Shown one piece after another: positions 6,962 to 10,123 of a stretch of DNA of 10,123 nucleotides. This stretch comes from an uncultured Treponema sp. GTDB taxonomy: Bacteria; Spirochaetota; Spirochaetia; Treponematales; Treponemataceae. The notes below the pieces were generated by a model, which was not told the origin of the DNA, searched no databases, and was given only the letters and a program-made list of their open reading frames with translations. Both the position numbers and the translations under genes were made by a program. The stretch is from the NCBI GenBank assembly GCA_946611835.1, contig CAMOEE010000082.1, forward strand, positions 1 to 10,123. Direction: 5' to 3'. How positions within the stretch are numbered: the stretch's first letter is position 1; every line of letters begins with the position of its first letter.

Positions 6962-7681
6962 GTGAAAATCGTTTTTACAGGCAAAAGCCGTGGATTGTTC
7001 GAGCTCTTGAAAGTCTACTTTTGTGATGGGACGGATTCCGTTTCGTTCTTTGATGACGGACTCACGCTGATGAGGAGTCTGGTTTTCAATGATGCTACGG
7101 CGGACTTGATTCTTCTTGAGAATTCGCTTTACAAGGGCTTTGCAGATTTCTTCTACAATGTTCTTGACTCAAGGAATTTGAAAATCCCTCTCATCCTGCT
7201 TGGCGATTCTGGACTTGCGAAGGGGAATCGGCTGAGCACATGGATTTCAGAAAATGAATTTCAGTACGATATTCAGAACCTTCACAAATATGTTCCGGTG
7301 TTAAACAAAATCAACCTGCTGATTGAAAGCAGTGAATTTAAAAGACTTCTTGAAAAAACAGAAGAAAATCATACCTCTTCTGATGATAAAACTCTTGTCA
7401 AAATCAACAAAATAAATCCAGTAGACAATCTCCGGCGGAAAGCCAATCTTAGTCCGGCAATCTATAACCTGCTCCGTTATCTTTACAAAAATCGCTGCCG
7501 GGAAGTTTCCCTCCTTGAGCTTGAAAAAGAGATTTTTATTAATGCCGGCAGTGAAAAGACATGCAGAAATGTGGTTTATGCTTACATTTCCAGACTCAGA
7601 AAATGCATGGACAGCGTTCCGCTTTGCACAATGGAAATCCTCAGAACAAGAAGAGGGCATTATAAATTGCTTTTACGCTGA
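6962..7681 (+). CDS. OmpR-type winged-helix regulator with degenerate receiver domain
   Basis: Encodes 239 residues, the normal size of an OmpR/PhoB response regulator. The C-terminal part (about 163-238) fits the Trans_reg_C winged helix: LSPAIYNLLRYLYKN, then VSLLELEKEIF, the recognition-helix region TCRNVVYAYISRLRKCM (200-216), and the wing ILRTRRGHYKLLL (226-238), where family members have TVRGxGY. The N-terminal part (1-about 120) has the alternating pattern of a receiver but lacks its chemistry. Strand 1 is KIVFTGKS instead of an acidic DD pair. The strand-3 motif reads DLILLENSL, with Glu53 where the phosphorylated Asp normally sits. The conserved Thr/Ser position reads LLGDSG. A charged linker (about 121-162) joins the halves. 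No histidine kinase is adjacent. It probably binds DNA without phosphorylation, with Glu acting as a fixed phospho-mimic (inference). Target genes are unknown; a name is not justified. The GTG start is supported by GAGGGAG. Confidence 0.83.
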   Translation: MKIVFTGKSRGLFELLKVYFCDGTDSVSFFDDGLTLMRSLVFNDATADLILLENSLYKGFADFFYNVLDSRNLKIPLILLGDSGLAKGNRLSTWISENEFQYDIQNLHKYVPVLNKINLLIESSEFKRLLEKTEENHTSSDDKTLVKINKINPVDNLRRKANLSPAIYNLLRYLYKNRCREVSLLELEKEIFINAGSEKTCRNVVYAYISRLRKCMDSVPLCTMEILRTRRGHYKLLLR

Positions 7682-7694
7682 TTTTTGATATAAT
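7667..7694 (+). promoter_or_regulatory. Extended -10 promoter of ttcA, leaderless type
   Basis: TTTGATATAAT at 7684-7694 holds a perfect TATAAT (7689-7694) with an upstream TG, in an 18-bp gap after the regulator's stop. A weak -35 TTGCTT at 7667-7672 lies 16 bases upstream, inside the preceding gene. The box ends 6 bases before the ATG at 7701, and the six bases TGCTCC contain no ribosome binding site, so the transcript should begin at the start codon. Sequence and spacing match the uvrA promoter. Confidence 0.62.
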
Positions 7695-7700
7695 TGCTCC

Positions 7701-8405
7701 ATGCAGCCGAAAATTTTCAGCCTGATTGACAAGGCAATTTATGATTACAAAATGATTCCCGAGGGGGCCAAAATCCTCGTCGGGGCCAGCGGGGGCAAGG
7801 ACTCAACCCTTTTGATTGAATATTTCGCAAACCGCATGAAAAGGCGCAATGAGCATTTTTCTTTTACGGCCCTTAACATAAAGACTGACTTTGCTGATGA
7901 ATTCTCACCAGAGCTAAAGGAGACTTTCAAAGGCTGGGGCGTGGAGCTTGAAACCCTGGAGGTGAATACCCTGGAGCGAGTGAAGCCCGGCCGCAAGATG
8001 AACTGCTTCTGGTGCTCCATGCAGCGCCGTATGGAGCTGAACGAGTACGCAGCCCGGAATGGCTTCAGTCATGTCGCTCTGGGCCATCATCTGGACGATG
8101 CCCTGGAAACCCTGCTTATGAACATGCTCAACAAAGGCACTCTGGAGACCATGCCGCCCGCCATGAAATATGACAAGTACCCGATAACGATAATCCGGCC
8201 TCTATATTACACTCCGGTGAGCGCAATAATTGAATATGCAGAGGAGCAGGGCTGGAAGAGACAGACCTGTACCTGTGATTATCAGGACAATTCCGGCCGG
8301 AAAGAAATGCGTAAGAGGCTTGAAGTGCTCACCAACGGCGACAACGGGCAAAAAAAACGGATGCTCCTCGCTCTGAAGAACATCCGTACTGATTACTTAC
8401 CGTAA
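7701..8405 (+). CDS. ttcA: TtcA-like PP-loop tRNA 2-thiocytidine biosynthesis protein
   Basis: Encodes 234 residues of the PP-loop ATPase family. The ATP-binding loop SGGKDS is at 30-35. A CxxC pair, MNCFWCSMQRR (C102, C105), precedes NGFSHVALGHHLDDALETLLMNMLNKG (about 120-146), the characteristic TtcA block. TtcA activates cytidine 32 of certain tRNAs with ATP and replaces O2 by sulfur, using an iron-sulfur cluster held by three cysteines (established for E. coli). The third ligand here is probably one of C190 and C192 in QTCTCDYQD; this CxC differs from the single conserved Cys of E. coli. The C-terminus, ALKNIRTDYLP, resembles the short TtcA-like proteins of anaerobes (about 240 residues; E. 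coli TtcA has about 310). Another tRNA thiolase of the family cannot be excluded. The start is fixed by the leaderless promoter. The stop is one base from that of the convergent pncB. Confidence 0.82.
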   Translation: MQPKIFSLIDKAIYDYKMIPEGAKILVGASGGKDSTLLIEYFANRMKRRNEHFSFTALNIKTDFADEFSPELKETFKGWGVELETLEVNTLERVKPGRKMNCFWCSMQRRMELNEYAARNGFSHVALGHHLDDALETLLMNMLNKGTLETMPPAMKYDKYPITIIRPLYYTPVSAIIEYAEEQGWKRQTCTCDYQDNSGRKEMRKRLEVLTNGDNGQKKRMLLALKNIRTDYLP

Positions 8406-8406
8406 A

Positions 8407-9870
8407 TTACTTGATTCGGGCTTTGATGAACTCCATCTTGAGTTCTTTCATGGCCTCGGTGAGGGAAACCTTGTAGATGTGGGGGTTCAAAATGCGCTTG
8501 TATGAGGCATCGAAGCTCTCAAGCTGTTTCTGCATTGTTTCCCTGGCCTTACGCAAAACTTCGGCCTCGCTTTTCTTTTCGCCGACTCTTTTTCCGCCCT
8601 CAACGACTTTTTTGAGCATTGGCTCGACTTTGCTTGCAGAGAAAGTGAACTGGCGGTAATCGACCATCGTGTGATAGTAGCGGTATTCCCTGCCGGTTTC
8701 GATTTTTTCGTCCTCAAGGGCGATGATGTCTGCCTTGGCGTTCCCGTCATTGTCGTAGAGACGGTAAACATTTTTTACGCCCGGGTTCGTGTTCTTCTCG
8801 GGGTTATCGCTGAACTTCATGGCGGCTTTCATCTCGCCTGTGGCCTCGTCATGTCTTGCACCAAGCTTGTAAACGCCAGTGAAGCTGGCTTCGTTTCCGC
8901 CGGTGACCATGTGGGTTCCTACTCCCCATGAGTTGATCGGTGTGTCCTGCTGAACCAGGGTCTCGATGATTTCTTCAGTCAGCTCGTTTGATACGCAGAT
9001 TTTTGCCTGAGGGAAGCCAGCCTTGTCCAGTTCCTTACGAACTTCCCGGGTCAGGTATGATATGTCGCCTGAATCCAGTCGGACACCGAAATTGTAGCCT
9101 TTTTCCACCAGTTCCCGGCCCACGGTGATTGCGTTCTTGATTCCTGAGCGGAGGGTGTCATAAGTGTCGATAAGGAAAATTGCGTTTGTCGGGTAGATTT
9201 TTGCGTAAGCCCGGAAAGCCTCAAGCTCGCTGGGGAAAGCCATAATCCATGAGTGAGCCATGGTTCCCATGACAGGGATTCCGTAGATTTTTCCGGCCAG
9301 GGTGTTGCTGGTTCCGGCAGCTCCGCCGATAAAACTTGCCCTTGTTGCGCTCATGCCGCCGTCCGGTCCCTGGGCACGGCGCAGGCCGAATTCCATGATT
9401 CCGCCTTTTTTGCTGGCAAGCCAGACTCGGGCTGTTTTTGTGGCGATAAGGCTCTGGAAGTTGATGATGTTGAGGATAAGTCCCTCCACAATCTGTGCCT
9501 CAATCAAATTTGCGTGGATGCGGACGATCGGCTCCTGGGGGAAGATAATCGAGCCTTCCTCAAAAGCGTACATTTCGCCGGTAAAGCGGAAGTCTTTAAG
9601 AAATTCAAGGAAGCCTTCCTCAAAAATTTTCTGCTCCCGCAAGTATTCGATGTCGTCCTCGCCAAAAGTGAAGTCCGTGATTGCGTCGATAAGATTCTCC
9701 AGGCCTGCGAAGACCGAAAAACCGCCGTTGAAAGGCTGCCGCCTGAAGAACATGTCGAAAACAACATCGTGGTTCATGTCGTTCTTCCAGTAGCCCTGAG
9801 CCATTGTAAGCTCGTAGAAGTCGGTGAAAAGCGCGTTGTTAGTGATGACGCTTTTTTGTGGTTCTGCCAT
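8407..9870 (-). CDS. pncB: Nicotinate phosphoribosyltransferase
   Basis: Encodes 487 residues, the normal size for the longer bacterial NAPRTase group. The enzyme joins nicotinate to PRPP, coupled to ATP hydrolysis, giving nicotinate mononucleotide, the entry step of the Preiss-Handler NAD salvage pathway in the cytoplasm. Family blocks in order: LFTDFYELTMAQGYW (14-28); FGLRRAQGPDGGMSATRASF (161-180); GIPVMGTMAHSWIMAF (197-212), where H206 corresponds to the histidine phosphorylated in the Salmonella enzyme; LIDTYDTLRSG (233-243); GVRLDSGD (262-269), which belongs to the PRPP/nucleotide pocket; VSNELTEE (293-300); and GVGTHMVTGG (316-325). Nothing essential appears lost. The ATG at 9870 has GAGG 7 bases upstream. 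The gene stands alone and converges on ttcA. Two small palindromes directly upstream could be an operator. Confidence 0.96.
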   Translation of the reverse strand: MAEPQKSVITNNALFTDFYELTMAQGYWKNDMNHDVVFDMFFRRQPFNGGFSVFAGLENLIDAITDFTFGEDDIEYLREQKIFEEGFLEFLKDFRFTGEMYAFEEGSIIFPQEPIVRIHANLIEAQIVEGLILNIINFQSLIATKTARVWLASKKGGIMEFGLRRAQGPDGGMSATRASFIGGAAGTSNTLAGKIYGIPVMGTMAHSWIMAFPSELEAFRAYAKIYPTNAIFLIDTYDTLRSGIKNAITVGRELVEKGYNFGVRLDSGDISYLTREVRKELDKAGFPQAKICVSNELTEEIIETLVQQDTPINSWGVGTHMVTGGNEASFTGVYKLGARHDEATGEMKAAMKFSDNPEKNTNPGVKNVYRLYDNDGNAKADIIALEDEKIETGREYRYYHTMVDYRQFTFSASKVEPMLKKVVEGGKRVGEKKSEAEVLRKARETMQKQLESFDASYKRILNPHIYKVSLTEAMKELKMEFIKARIK

Positions 9871-9877
9871 AAGTGTA

Positions 9878-9881
9878 CCTC
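9878..9881 (-). promoter_or_regulatory. Shine-Dalgarno sequence of pncB
   Basis: On the minus strand GAGG, within TGAGGT, lies 7 bases before the ATG, good spacing, and decides the start of pncB. Confidence 0.65.
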
Positions 9882-9882
9882 A

Positions 9883-9904
9883 TTCAAATTGAAAGTTTAA
9901 AACT
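9883..9904. promoter_or_regulatory. Two abutting 11-bp palindromes upstream of pncB
   Basis: TTCAAATTGAA (9883-9893) and AGTTTAAAACT (9894-9904) are each perfect 5+1+5 palindromes with a central A, and they touch without a gap. They lie 13-34 bases upstream of the pncB start codon, where a bound protein could block transcription or initiation. AT-rich sequence makes chance palindromes common, so the operator role is only a suggestion. Confidence 0.35.
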
Positions 9905-10044
9905 GAAAAATTGGATGTTGTTCTCCAGCGTTTACCGACTTCATAAGCGATAAAAACCGACATCTGAATCTATATTATCGAATTTTTAGGGAAGGGGGAA
10001 GTCTCCCAGGGGAAATACCAGGGCAAACGCATTATGTGTACTTT

Positions 10045-10115
10045 GCGGCAAAAATGGCGCGAGGGAGCGAAACGGCTTACGAAAAGACTCCGTTTGTGCT
10101 GCCGCGTGAGCGGCA
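10045..10115. repeat. GC-rich inverted-repeat region at the right edge
   Basis: TGCCGC-GTGA-GCGGCA (10100-10115) is a perfect 6-bp stem with a GTGA tetraloop. AAACGG (10070-10075) and CCGTTT (10090-10095) form a second inverted repeat with a 14-base loop. GCGGCA also occurs at 10045-10050. The composition differs from the AT-rich stretch nearer pncB. It resembles an extragenic palindromic repeat cut by the window edge; no T-run marks it as a terminator on either strand. The short open frames across it are not convincing genes. Confidence 0.45.
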
Positions 10116-10123
10116 ACCGTAAA

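Noticed and set aside
9253..9900. Long plus-strand open frame (215 codons) opposite pncB, and a second one at 9302-9793
   Set aside because: Both are antisense to a fully conserved enzyme gene, have no ribosome binding site, and encode no recognisable protein. They are codon-bias shadows.
9989..10023. Four G-runs (9989-9991, 9994-9998, 10009-10012, 10021-10023) as a G-quadruplex
   Set aside because: Loops of about 2, 10 and 8 bases are long, and one contains CCC that would pair with the G-runs. The signal is too weak to report as a feature.
10034..10123. Open frame from ATG 10034 to the edge, and a 22-codon frame at 10054-10122
   Set aside because: Both cross the palindromic block. The first gives a very basic, low-likelihood peptide, and neither has a ribosome binding site. 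The first could only be judged with sequence beyond the window.

Overview
The window looks like chromosomal core sequence from a diderm bacterium, most likely a treponeme-like spirochaete. That assignment is an inference. It rests on a large LptD/OstA-type outer-membrane protein directly behind uvrA (from memory, the same neighbours as in Treponema pallidum, TP0514 and TP0515), on gene ends packed to within a few bases, and on gene content. I see no rRNA, tRNA, insertion sequence, prophage or CRISPR array, and no stretch over 300 bases without a gene.

Layout: (1) 1-344 holds the last codons of a probable azlC overlapping a complete azlD, the two subunits of a branched-chain amino-acid exporter. 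(2) 352-3264 is uvrA, starting with GTG 7 bases after azlD. (3) 3265-3408 is a compact inverted-repeat element built from ACAGATTA-type units, with extra small palindromes inside. (4) 3409-6747 encodes a 1112-residue LptD-like beta-barrel protein with a signal peptide. Its last 27 bases, stop codon included, are repeated exactly 54 bases downstream. (5) 6962-7681 encodes an OmpR-type winged-helix regulator whose receiver domain appears degenerate: Glu stands where the phosphorylated Asp should be. (6) 7701-8405 encodes a TtcA-like PP-loop tRNA thiolation enzyme. (7) 8407-9870, on the minus strand, encodes nicotinate phosphoribosyltransferase; its stop codon lies one base from the ttcA stop codon. 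(8) 9871-10123 is the upstream region of that gene, with two abutting small palindromes and, at the window edge, a GC-rich hairpin region.

The genes do not form one pathway. They cover export, DNA repair, envelope assembly, regulation, tRNA modification and NAD salvage, and probably form several short transcription units. The most notable non-coding signal is shared by uvrA and ttcA: both have the same 11-base extended -10 element, TTTGATATAAT, ending exactly 6 bases before the start codon, with no Shine-Dalgarno sequence. This predicts leaderless mRNAs. By contrast azlD, the regulator and pncB have clear purine-rich ribosome binding sites. The best candidates for something undescribed are this promoter/start fusion, the pseudo-receiver regulator, and the duplicated, hairpin-forming 3' end of lptD.
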